From Hydra vulgaris (Eukaryota > Cnidaria > Hydrozoa > Anthoathecata > Hydridae), in contig NC_088933.1 in NCBI RefSeq assembly GCF_038396675.1, forward strand, positions 37,971,001 through 38,035,000: a stretch of DNA of 64,000 bases, read 5' to 3'. This document shows positions 36,050 through 45,566 of the stretch, piece after piece. Below the pieces are notes generated by a model. It had not been told where the DNA came from and did not search any database. It worked only from the letters and a program-made list of their open reading frames with translations. The position numbers and the translations under genes are program-made. The first letter of the stretch is position 1; every line of letters starts with the position of its first letter.

Positions 36050-36360
36050 TTCCGGTCAAACAGGTTTATTGTCTGGGTATGGCACTGCATATGTTATAGA
36101 GTAGCTAAATCATCATAGCCTAATAACTTCTAATCAACATCTAAAATCTGAAAATAATTGGAACATCACACTTGATAACCACAGAATAACTGATGTTGTA
36201 TATATTGATTTCCAAAAAGCACTTGACTCTGCCTCGTATCCCAAACTATTACTTAACTTACATCGTATAATAAGAGGTAATCTTCTGAATTGCATTTTTG
36301 CATTTCTCAACAAAAGAGAAAAATTTTCACAACTGGTACTGCCCTAACTATCACTGCGTA
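36050..36360 (+). pseudogene. LINE reverse transcriptase segment, plus strand
   Basis: The plus strand reads RITDVVYIDFQKALDS and KLLLNLHRIIRGNLLNC, the YxDFxKAFDSV core of a CR1-like reverse transcriptase, preceded by a decayed GFRSGxSxxTAL-like start. It abuts a minus-strand piece that carries the part of the same protein that should come just before it. Confidence 0.6.
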
Positions 36361-36389
36361 TGACACTGATATGCATTAATCATTCTTAA

Positions 36390-38300
36390 CATGACATGAC
36401 AACAAGTGCATGTCAGTAAGATGGGTCAATAATTAATTGGATCTGCAGTAGCTTCTTTTTTTAAAACTGGAGTTACTAACGGTTGACGCCATTGGTTAGG
36501 TAAAAAAATTAACTTAAAGCTAGCATCAGATATATGAAAGTGGAACACACAATAAATGTTATGCTGACTTTAATTTCCATTAAAGATTTATTCACTGCTT
36601 TTGGTGTAAAATTTACAGTTTCAATACCTATTGATTAACTAACATAACTATTAATAAAAGGAGAATAATTTTTATCATTTGTAAAGACACTTCCAAAGTG
36701 TTCATTAAGCACGTCAGTGACTTCTTGGTTACTTGAAATAAGCATGTTATTATTGTTTTTGTCTATTAGAGGAAAATTATTTTCAAAATTTAGTTTGTTA
36801 TTAACATAATTAAAGAATTTGCTGCATTGGTATCTTTAACTAGTTTAAGCTGGACTCATTTGATAAGTAATATTTCTTTACATTTACTAACGTATTTATT
36901 ATATGCTGTTTTGTGTGTAATGCTTTTAGTAATCAACCATTTTTTCCATAAGAATACTTTAGGGTTTAAAATTTTTTCTATAAACTCCGGGTAATAACTA
37001 TTTTTTTTATTAAGGATTTTTTAAATCAGAAAAAATTGATAAATACCATTGCAAAAATGATTGGAGAAAGTCATAAGTTCAATATATGCCAAATTGAATG
37101 TGGAGTAAAAAGGTAGGCGGTAGCATGTGATTAAACCGAAATTATTGAAACTGAAACTTAAGTCTACACAAACAATGCCTGTTTAATATCCGTGTCTGTT
37201 TAATGTCTGTTGATGATATCCATGATTGTTTAAGCTATTTGTACTTGTTCCATGTTAACGTTTAATAGCTATTCTCCTGACAAACTTTATGTGATCTATA
37301 CAATAGGTTGAGTAATCTTTCAGACAAACGATAGAGTCAGATAATTTACTGGTAAAATATGTTTCTCAAATGCAAATTACAGCAGGTTTATTTGCTTTTG
37401 TAAATAAATCAAATTCAAGCTTATTTGCAAGGCTTCTTGCATTGAAAAGAAAGGCTTCTTGTATTGAAAAGACAGACAGAAATTTTAGAACAAGGAATTG
37501 AGGAAACTTGGTCTTTGATTTTAATACCACTTGATTTATCGTGATTTTTTTTCAAATGTTTTTTTGCTTTGTTTACTCGGCAACATAAATATTTTGTTTT
37601 GTTTACTCTGTAACATTAAATATAAGTGGATCACTACTATTATGTGATAAATTTGCAAGTTCCAAAACACAATGACTTCGATGATTTAACTTCCTTTTGT
37701 TAAAATAGTTACTATTTTAAAATTTTAACAACTATGCCCTTTCATACACTATAATGATATAGTAAAGATTCTAAATTTTCAAAAAAATATTTTCTCCATT
37801 TATCTTTTAACAACTTAGCTTTATCTTTCTGCCTCATTTAAATCAGGGTTAATAAAAACATTTTTAAACTCACTCAAATTTTTAAATAATTTCGCTGCTT
37901 TTAAAATAGAATTACGACTTATCTTATTATTTAAAACAATAACAAAAAGTGGCTTCCTATCTGTTCTCGATTTGAGCTTTGCTATTTGCTTAACTTCAAC
38001 TTTCAGATTAACTAAATCAAAAACTTCTTGGACTAATTTGAATTATTAGATTGGATTGAAGTATTATTACATTATTTTCACATTTCTTCCTTTTATTCAG
38101 CTGTAACAACATTTATTTGGTGTAGTTTCTGTTTTTTTTTGTTTTTTTTTTTGAGAATTTTATAGTCCTCCATAGTCGAATTGCTATGGAAACCAAATGT
38201 TATAGAAGTGTACAATCTAACTTGTTTGTTAATGTATTCTTCGTTGTTGGATCCATTCCTGCTGGATTTCTTTTTTTATAGTATTTTAATTAATGGAATC
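36390..38300 (-). pseudogene. CR1-like LINE 5' half (ORF1 end, endonuclease, RT start), antisense
   Basis: On the minus strand, in order: a remnant near 38000-37800 (QIENR, then KSSEII) that may be the end of ORF1, the endonuclease start SLFNARSLANKLEFDLFTKA (37440-37390) with AVICI-ETYF after it, a linker, and then FNYVNNKLNFENNFPLIDKN (36830-36770) and EVTDVLNEHFGSVFTNDKNY (36730-36680), the usual sequence just before the fingers of CR1-type reverse transcriptase. Stops are frequent. Together with 36050-36360 and 33440-34150 it could be one rearranged element. Confidence 0.6.
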
Positions 38301-39934
38301 AGTAATTTGAATAATTTTTTATAAAAACCTAAAACAAATAAAACCTCTAGAGGCTTTAGAATATCATTTAAAATTTGTGTACCTGTTACAAACTATAAAG
38401 ATAGAATTTTACCCTAAATATTCAAAATTGAAATCAAATTGAAAAACTTCAACCAAAATTTTGCATATAGTTAACTTATAATCATAACAATGCATTTGTC
38501 AACTTTACATGGCGTCATTTAAAATCAGATGTAATTTTGATTAGGGTACTTATCATTACAGCTGTTACATTAGAAACAGTATAAAATCTCATTAAGATTA
38601 CGATTTTCACAGTGTTCTCCAACATTTTCTTTTATAATCATACTATATTATTTGCGATATTACACAACATTTTTTGTTTTGTTTTACATTTTAGGGTAAA
38701 TTAACTACAAACGGTAATGCCACAATACTAACTAAGAAACAGAAGAGAAATTCGAACATTAAAAATAACTAACTATTATTAAATAAGCAAAATAAATATA
38801 ATCCGACGGTTCCAATATTCTAATTAAAAAGTTTAACAATATGTATTCTAATATTTCCAATAAACCTGTTACCTGTCATGTTATGGTCCATCTCTATTTT
38901 TTCACTCTAGCCCAAAAGCCGTTACCGCGCTAGCGCGGCACTTTTCAAGTAAATTTTGTTTTTAAATTTGGTATATTTAGAAAATGTCGCTGGTACCACC
39001 GACTATTACGGCATAGGCAAAAAACAAATTATAAGCAGTGTAAGTACTGAAAGCGCTGAATAACTTGAATAAAGAATATAATGTTAAGTCTTTAAGAAAA
39101 AATAATACAAAAAACTACAGTAATCTTTAAAGAAAATTCTAAATTAGCAAGACGCTGAAAAAAATCTACTTGCCATTGACAAACCTTCTTGAAACAATTT
39201 TTCTTGAAAATAACTTTGAAGTACTTTATCAAAAATGTTATTATTAAGGTTTTAAAAAATAGTGTTTAAAAAATGCGAGTACAAAACAAATCCAATTTTC
39301 TCAAAATCGCCTTTCAAACTACCTAGCACTTTGAGGTGTTTACCTAGCTTTTTTAGGTACCTGTTCATGATAACACTACCAAACTTTTATGATATTATGA
39401 CAATACGAGCACAAACACTCTTGCAATATGTACATTCTTCCTTACATTTGCAAAATGCCTCGATTTGATGTTGCTGTTTGGATTTTTTTTGCTCTTTTTT
39501 TTTTGGGCCTTTTTGGCTTTTTTTTTCTTTGATTGCTCAAACCAATTTCAATATTTTATTCCCCTCCATTGAGCCGTGAACTTGGGTAACTCTAACATTT
39601 TCTTTGTTTACTTTAGGTGTTACAGGCAACAAATTAGGAATTTCTCCAAATGATTTTGATTTATCAACTATTGTTTGACAAGCTTAAATAGTAATTTCGT
39701 ATGTATATTTCGTATGTACAATTTCATATATATTTCGTATAAAAATGTTTTAAAGATTAAATTGTTAATACTGCTGATGATTCTCAAGTATTCATTAATA
39801 CACAGTTAGGCTCATTAAAAATTTATTTTCCTGCATCCACTTAACATTGATCTTTCCACTTAAATCCCAACTTTTTTACCTGCATTTAGTATTATTTGAT
39901 TTGATGCAAATTTTGATCATACCTCTGCAAGTAT

Positions 39935-39938
<4 letters not shown>
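38301..39938. other. AT-rich intergenic DNA
   Basis: No gene recognised. A GC-rich palindrome (gcgctagcgc, near 38930) and a gacgctgaaaaaaatc motif at 39150 recall termini of the long-TIR element at 26461-27373, but no complete element can be drawn. Confidence 0.35.

Positions 39939-40020
<82 letters not shown>
39939..40020. repeat. (TA)n microsatellite
   Basis: About 38 TA units. The Tyr-Ile frame across it is an artefact. Confidence 0.97.
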
Positions 40021-40025
<5 letters not shown>

Positions 40026-40073
40026 CTGTTGGTTGTCATAAACGAAAAGTATAGTGTAGGTTTAGCACTTCAG

Positions 40074-40205
40074 AATGCAATTTCTGATTTATTTGATTAA
40101 GGAGTAAGTTTATTTGTAATATAATAAATTTGATTTGTAATGCAGTTTCTGATTTATTTGATTAAGGAGTAAGTTTATTTGTAATATAATAAATTTGGTT
40201 TGTAA
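40074..40205 (+). repeat. 65 bp tandem duplication
   Basis: The unit tgatttatttgattaaggag with the following 45 bases occurs twice with a 65 bp period and very few differences. Confidence 0.85.
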
Positions 40206-40249
40206 TATAATAAGCTCGTAATATTTGTATATTTGATTTATCTTCTTCG

Positions 40250-40640
40250 TTTTCCACAGAAGCACTTTTACCGCTCTTAGTTGATAAAGATGTACAGGCC
40301 CGACTTCAACCATTTTTACCTGCTGTTTATACACAGAGGGGTTCGGAAAACGAGTTACGAGAAACGATCCAGTCACCATATGTAAAACTAAAAACTGATA
40401 TTATTAATATTAGTTTTTAACACTATTACATTTTAAAAATAAAATGTTAAAAATTATATAAAAAATTTTTATTCGTCATAAGTACGTCATTAATTTAAAT
40501 ATATAAAATTTAAACAAAAAATGTAAGTCTTATAATATAAGGGGCATTTAGATCCTCCGATAAATGAGTCCCGCATACTCAAGGACCAATGTGCCCCAAT
40601 AGGTACAGTTGATATATTGATGCCAATATATAAATACTGT
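40250..40640 (-). mobile_element. Fragment of the pogo/Tigger-like family (5' end)
   Basis: Positions 40378-40640 match 2760-2955 closely, with an unrelated 50 bp stretch between the two blocks: gtaaaactaaaaactRatat, then gatcctcYgatMaatgag and ggtacagttgatatattgat. The adjoining minus-strand sequence with an ATG at 40377-40379 (TGSFLVTRFPNPSVYKQQ) could be the first exon, but its match to a family N-terminus is uncertain. Confidence 0.6.
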
Positions 40641-41071
40641 AAATATGTATAATATGTATAATATTGTATAATAATGATTATAATAAGTTTGTAATATTTG
40701 TTTATGATAAGTTTATTTGATCAAGGAGCTGAGTAACGCCAGTTGTATCAAGAGGAGTTCTTAACACGAAGTTTTTGGTAATCTAGCAACAGTGTTTTGA
40801 AAACTTTTAATAGTAAAAACTTTTTGCCGATATATTTTGAGCTTAGTAGAATCTTAAAAAACACCCACAATCAAAAATAACAGTTCTTTTAAAATTAATA
40901 AGAACTGCTTGTAAAACTTTTTATTTTAGGAGTAATTAATACTTTTTTTAGTCTTGCATCAACTATTACAAGCTTGGTATAATTGTCAAAATTGATTACC
41001 GGGGTCCTATTACAGACAGTTTAACAAAGTATTTTTAACATGTGTCTGTTTTTGAAAAATTTTTAAATTTA
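40641..41071. other. AT-rich intergenic DNA
   Basis: Nothing recognised. Confidence 0.4.
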
Positions 41072-41239
41072 AGGTGGAATGCAAGAAGCGAACTTGAATC
41101 AAGTTCGACTTGAACTTTACATTGTAACCAATAGCGGCAGAGTATGGGTTTTCCCCTCAAAAAAATACTCTGCCGCTAATTGTTACAATGTAAAGTTCAA
41201 GTCGAACTTGACTCAAGTTCGCTTCTTGCATTCCAACCT
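41072..41239. mobile_element. Foldback miniature transposon, 168 bp
   Basis: Two arms of about 75 bp (aggtggaatgcaagaagcga on the left, its near-perfect complement on the right) surround a loop of about 20 bp. TA lies on both sides (41070-41071, 41240-41241). It is non-coding and has only a handful of arm mismatches. Confidence 0.85.
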
Positions 41240-41910
41240 TAGTATTTGAAGATTGATTACTCTCGATAATTTAACGCAGCAGATATTAAAAATTGTTTGC
41301 TGCTCTTTTATAGTTGTTCTGATATATTATCTTTATATTATCTTTATGTTATATTATCATATGCTGATAAATTTAACGGAGATAAATATTGACATCATTC
41401 TGATAATTCAACTAAAGCTGCAGAGAATGTTTTTTGTAGTTTACTTCATTCTGTTAGACTTTTTTTTTTTTATGCCATTTTAAACCTATTGATAAAGATA
41501 GGTCTAATATGAGAAAAGACACTAAAAACCCCCAACTAAAACATGCAAGTCCGGGCAAGCAAGGTACTTTTTTAGAATTTTTCTTTCTCAAGCTACAATA
41601 TTTAAGATTTTTGGCAAAACTCATTTTAAAATACAAACGAACATATGAAGGTTTGGAGTTTACACTTTACCTGTATATTATTAAAGTCAAATTCCAAAAA
41701 GTCTTCGTATCGTCACTAAGAGAAGGTAAGTGTATAGGTGAAAGATCAGAACCTTTACCGTATACACTCAAGCAGGGTCACCAAGAGAGGGGGGGGGGGG
41801 CAAAAGAAACAGTTTGTCCCGGGCGGCAAAAAAAAAAGAGTCCTATAGATATAATATATGGAAATTTTGATGAATAATGGCGCCAATCACGATTGTTGTC
41901 GCAGGCGGCG
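41240..41910. other. AT-rich DNA ending in a GC-rich transposon-like island
   Basis: From 41773 (cagggtcaccaagaga, a run of eleven G, then cccgggcggc and gtcgcaggcggcg) the sequence is much more GC-rich and resembles the end of a hAT-type element. It continues beyond the Transib-like insertion at 45106-45148 (cggcgtggcggctctcggcg, then tgtcaccct). Confidence 0.45.
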
Positions 41911-41934
41911 CACAGTGGGACGAAATCCTGATTT
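41906..41934. repeat. Target duplication plus left RSS-like terminus of the Transib/RAG1-like element
   Basis: CGGCG (41906-41910) is followed by CACAGTGGGACGAAATCCTG and ATTT. The first seven bases equal the V(D)J signal heptamer. The first 24 bases equal the complement of 45082-45105. A CCAAAA block follows 22 bases after the heptamer. Confidence 0.9.
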
Positions 41935-42455
41935 CGTGGCCAAAAGTCAAATTTTTGAGTTTTATATTTTTGTCTTTTCACGTTCAGATCTTGTTTATAG
42001 ATAGTCCTAAAACAAAATTCCGAACAGGGCAGGTATATACCTGCTCTAGGGTGGCCTGGGCGTCAGTTGACATTTAGCCTCCGTTAGGTACGCACTAAAC
42101 AAGTGGATACGTCGAAATATTCTTGCCTGTTTTAAAATGCTGTTAAACTAAAGAAACTATTTCAATTGGAATTCGGCAAAATGGAATCACTTTCTGGAGG
42201 CATGTAGAATATATGGTTATGCACTGTTATTGCTAATTTTAATTTTTTTCATATTTAAATCGCGCGACAAATAAACATAAAAAATTGTAAATTTTTTATC
42301 TGAAATCGATTTTCTAATGTCGTTTTAAAAATTTAACCGCGGTTATCCACCTTCTTTTGACAAGGAACTGATCGTGTATAGTGTAAAATATAACATATTA
42401 AAAAACTGGCTGCCATTGAGTGCCGTTTTAATAATGAGACTAGTTTTTATGGAGG

Positions 42456-42509
42456 AATGCGTGGTGCGACATTAAACTATGTTAATAGATTAATGTCGCA
42501 CCACGCATT
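42456..42509. repeat. Perfect inverted repeat inside the Transib-like element
   Basis: Two 19 bp arms (aatgcgtggtgcgacatta and its complement) with a 16 nt loop, upstream of the transposase frame. Confidence 0.95.
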
Positions 42510-42689
42510 AATGGTCATGGAAATTAGTGAATTAACATTATTTAATAGCACTAATTACATTTTAATGCAATAATTTTTTATTTTAAATATATGCTTTAAA
42601 AGTTACTTCTCATTATGTTTTATGATAATCTCAAAGTTTTATAAAATAGTCCTCAAAGAACTTTCAGCAGTTATTACTGTATTTTTTTT

Positions 42690-44764
42690 TTGAGAGTCTT
42701 CAAAATCTTTAAATATGGAATTTTCAAGAAAAGATATATTCTTTATGGTGAAAGACAGTTTAAAAAAAATGAATATAAATTCATCACTAATGTTTTGACA
42801 GATGCAATTTTCAAAAAAACGGAACATGCGAATCAAGTAGGCGAAGATGAAATGTCATTATCACGGTTATTTTCAAATTTTTGATCGAGATGGAGAGCAG
42901 CAGGAAGATAGAAAGATTTTTTTCTGAAAAAAAAAATGAAAAGCACCGTACAATTTTCAAAAATATCCAATACTGAATGCGCAACACCTGAGAAGATTGT
43001 GAAGAGTGATAATAAAAAAGGAACATGTGGGCGACCTTCGCAATCTTTTTCTTCATCTAGTGAAAGATCAAAGAGGCGAAAGAATCAAGAAGTACGTTCT
43101 ACTTTTTCTACAGAAGAATTGGCATATGCTGCTCAAATGAGTTTAAGGACTTCTGGTCAAGTACATGCTGCTCAAGTTGTTAAAGATGCCACATTAACAA
43201 CCCCAACAAGAGCCAAAAAATATATATATCCGCTGTTAGTTCACAAAACGAAGTATCTTTAACCCCAGATGAAGCACTTTCTTTAATGATTGAGAAAGGA
43301 GAATCAAAGCACTCTTATCAACTATCAAGAAATGTAGCTAGAGCACATAAATGCAAATTATACCCATCATACCTTGAAGTAGAAAAAGCAAAAAAACGTT
43401 GTTATCCATCAGTTGTGTACACAACTGTTAGTGAGTCGTGCGCACAGATTGAACTACATGTTTTACTTGATCATACCACATCTAGAATTATACAACTTCA
43501 GGCTGATGTCATTGATACTCTAAATCCGGAAATTCTGCAAAAATTAGTAATTTACTGTAAATGGGGATGTGATGGAAGCAGCGGTCAAAGTGTTTATGAA
43601 CAAAAACCTACTGAGACTGGAAAATCTGATGAAAGCATTTTTTATACTTCTCTTGTACCTTTACAATTAATGCACAACAACCACAAGACGGGTAAAGCAA
43701 CTATTGTGTGAAAAAATCCTAGACCATCATCTCCGCGATTCTGCAGACCAATACGATTGCAGTTTGTACATGAAGATGTACAGTCAACATTGAAAGAAGT
43801 TACCGATATTGAACTGCAGATTGAGGGTCCTGCACCATGTGCTAATGAACAAAATGGAAAATCCATTTCAGTAACTTATTGTATGTCATTTACGATGATA
43901 GACGGTAAAGTCTGTAATGCAGTAACTGGTACCACTTCTACACAACGCTGCTTCCTGTGCAAAGCTTCCTCTAAAGAATTTAATGACATCAACAACATTA
44001 TAAAAATGGACATTACAACAGATAATTTAAGATTAGGCATATCTACATTGCATGCATGGATTCGTTTTTTCGAGTGCTGTTTGCATCTGTCGTATAAGCT
44101 AACAACTGAAAAGTGGCAAGCTCGTCGAGAGGAAGATAAAAAGAATGTGAAAATACGTAAGGAAGAAATACAGACTCAATTTAGGATAAAACTGGGGCTT
44201 ATCGTTGATCGACCAAAGCCAGAATATCGAAGCTCTAACGATGGAAATACAGCGCGCCGCTTTTTTCAAAATGCTGCTATATCTGCTGAAATAATAGGAG
44301 TCGATGAAAAATTAACTCACCGATTTCAAGTTATTTTGCAGATAATTTCGAGCGGGTTTGATATAGATGATGAAAAATTCAAAGACTATTGTGTAAATAC
44401 CGCCCATTTATTTGTTGCTTTATATCCGTGGTATTACATGCCTACATCTGAACATAAATTATAAGTTGACATTAAAAACTTCAGATTACATCATTCAAGA
44501 AAATGCTCAAGAGAATCGAATATGAGAGACATTTTTAATAGGCTCTTATTAACATCAGAATTATTTCTCTTGAGCATCAGGAAATTGCCCCAGAGACCGG
44601 TAAAATCTCTACATCAAGAAGCTATACAATTGTTAAAACAACCTGAAGTCACCAGACAAGAGACAAGGAACGATTTCGATTTAGATACCGGTGGTTCAAC
44701 ATCAGATTCCGAATCGAATGATTCGAACATTGATGAATATGACATACGTGATTTTTGTTACTAG
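42690..44764 (+). pseudogene. RAG1/Transib-like transposase, catalytic glutamate segment deleted
   Basis: The reading passes from a short N-terminal piece (42690-42884) to RSKRRKNQEVRSTFSTEELA and TTPTRAKKY (42936-43250). After a frameshift near 43220-43285 it continues with DEALSLMIEKG and KRCYPSVVYTT (43286-43711). A W-to-stop TGA at 43709-43711 precedes KNPRPSSPRFCRP, and the frame runs on to 44464. WGCDGSSGQS (aspartate 43571-43573) fits the first catalytic position of RAG1/Transib, and FTMIDGKVCNA (aspartate 43901-43903) may be the second. CFLC (43949-43960) matches the zinc-binding CxxC. LHAWIRFFECC, NDGNTARRFF and ALYPWYYMPT follow. The family then has a segment with the EA-x-NK-x-F catalytic glutamate. 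Here the frame meets a stop at 44462 and resumes as NFRLHHSRKCSRES (44476), so about 30 residues including the glutamate are missing. Confidence 0.8.
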
Positions 44765-45081
44765 GATTAAAGAAACAATTTTTTTACATATATGTGAGTT
44801 AATTTTTTACCAATTAAAAAAAAAAATTAAATTAAAATTTCTGTTTTTTTATTAATAGTATAAATTTGAAAATAATTTTGCAATGTTTTTGCTCTAATTT
44901 AACTCCTGAATCATTAGCAATGACCTTGAAAACTAAACTACATGAGATTTCATATTTTCAACGTATGAACAGTTTTGGCCGCCATATTAGAGCCGCCATT
45001 TTGAATTTTTTAAATCTGACCTCAGATTCCTAATCAGCGACCTCGAAAACCCTTATGTAGGTAATTTGGAAATTTTGGCCA

Positions 45082-45110
45082 AAATCAGGATTTCGTCCCA
45101 CTGTGCGGCG
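45082..45110. repeat. Right RSS-like terminus and target duplication of the Transib/RAG1-like element
   Basis: The complement reads CACAGTGGGACGAAATCCTG and ATTT; CCAAAA follows 20 bases after the heptamer. CGGCG lies directly outside at 45106-45110. Confidence 0.9.
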
Positions 45111-45566
45111 TGGCGGCTCTCGGCGGCGTTGCACTCAATTGTCACCCTAAATAGTTGCTAGGTTTTATGGAATATAAGTTGCTTGGTTTTATGAGAGCAA
45201 TATTTGCAAAATAGAGGATTAGATCAGAAATGTTGTTATTTTTTACCCAATCATTTAATGACTCTTAAAAAAGATTAAAATAATTTTAATATTTTTGCAA
45301 GTACTTTTTTCATTCTTGTAATAAACTGCAAGTATTGCAATATTTAAAAAACAAAATAAAACAAAAAAATAGAAACGAAACGCCAATATTCAACAATTCA
45401 ACACACAAAAAAGTGCCCAGACAAACTATTGCCCAGACCTTTTCTTAACTTTCTAACAATGCATTATATATTTGCACAACCACAATATTGCAAATTATGC
45501 TACATACACATTAGGGTACATGGCAAATTAATTGTGAAATTTTTTCACATGTATGAACCATACATT
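45111..45566. other. Intergenic DNA between Transib-like element and ACTR5
   Basis: The first 40 bp are the GC-rich remainder of the island that received the Transib-like insertion. The rest is AT-rich and probably includes the 3' untranslated region of the ACTR5 gene; no clear minus-strand AATAAA was found. Confidence 0.4.

Larger units (their letters stand above)
41911..45105 (+). mobile_element. Transib/RAG1-type DNA transposon, 3195 bp
   Basis: The 24 bp ends are identical inverted repeats starting CACAGTG, flanked by a perfect 5 bp duplication CGGCG (41906-41910, 45106-45110). A 5 bp, GC-rich, CG-N-CG type duplication and CACAGTG/CACWRTG ends are the hallmark of Transib transposons, the family from which RAG1 and its recombination signals derive. 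The interior carries one plus-strand RAG1-like reading frame. No RAG2-like frame was seen. Confidence 0.88.

Noticed and set aside
36050..38300. LINE 5' inversion by twin priming
   Set aside because: In twin priming the inverted 5' part precedes a 3' part that ends in poly-A. Here the inverted piece is the RT core and no tail follows, so a different rearrangement is needed.
38915..39000. GC-rich palindrome gcgctagcgc as element end or regulatory site
   Set aside because: Isolated in the window, no partner and no gene close by; not enough to call.
39262..39480. Minus-strand cysteine-rich piece (FCKCKEECTYCKSVC)
   Set aside because: Interrupted by stops, no neighbouring motifs and no family recognised.
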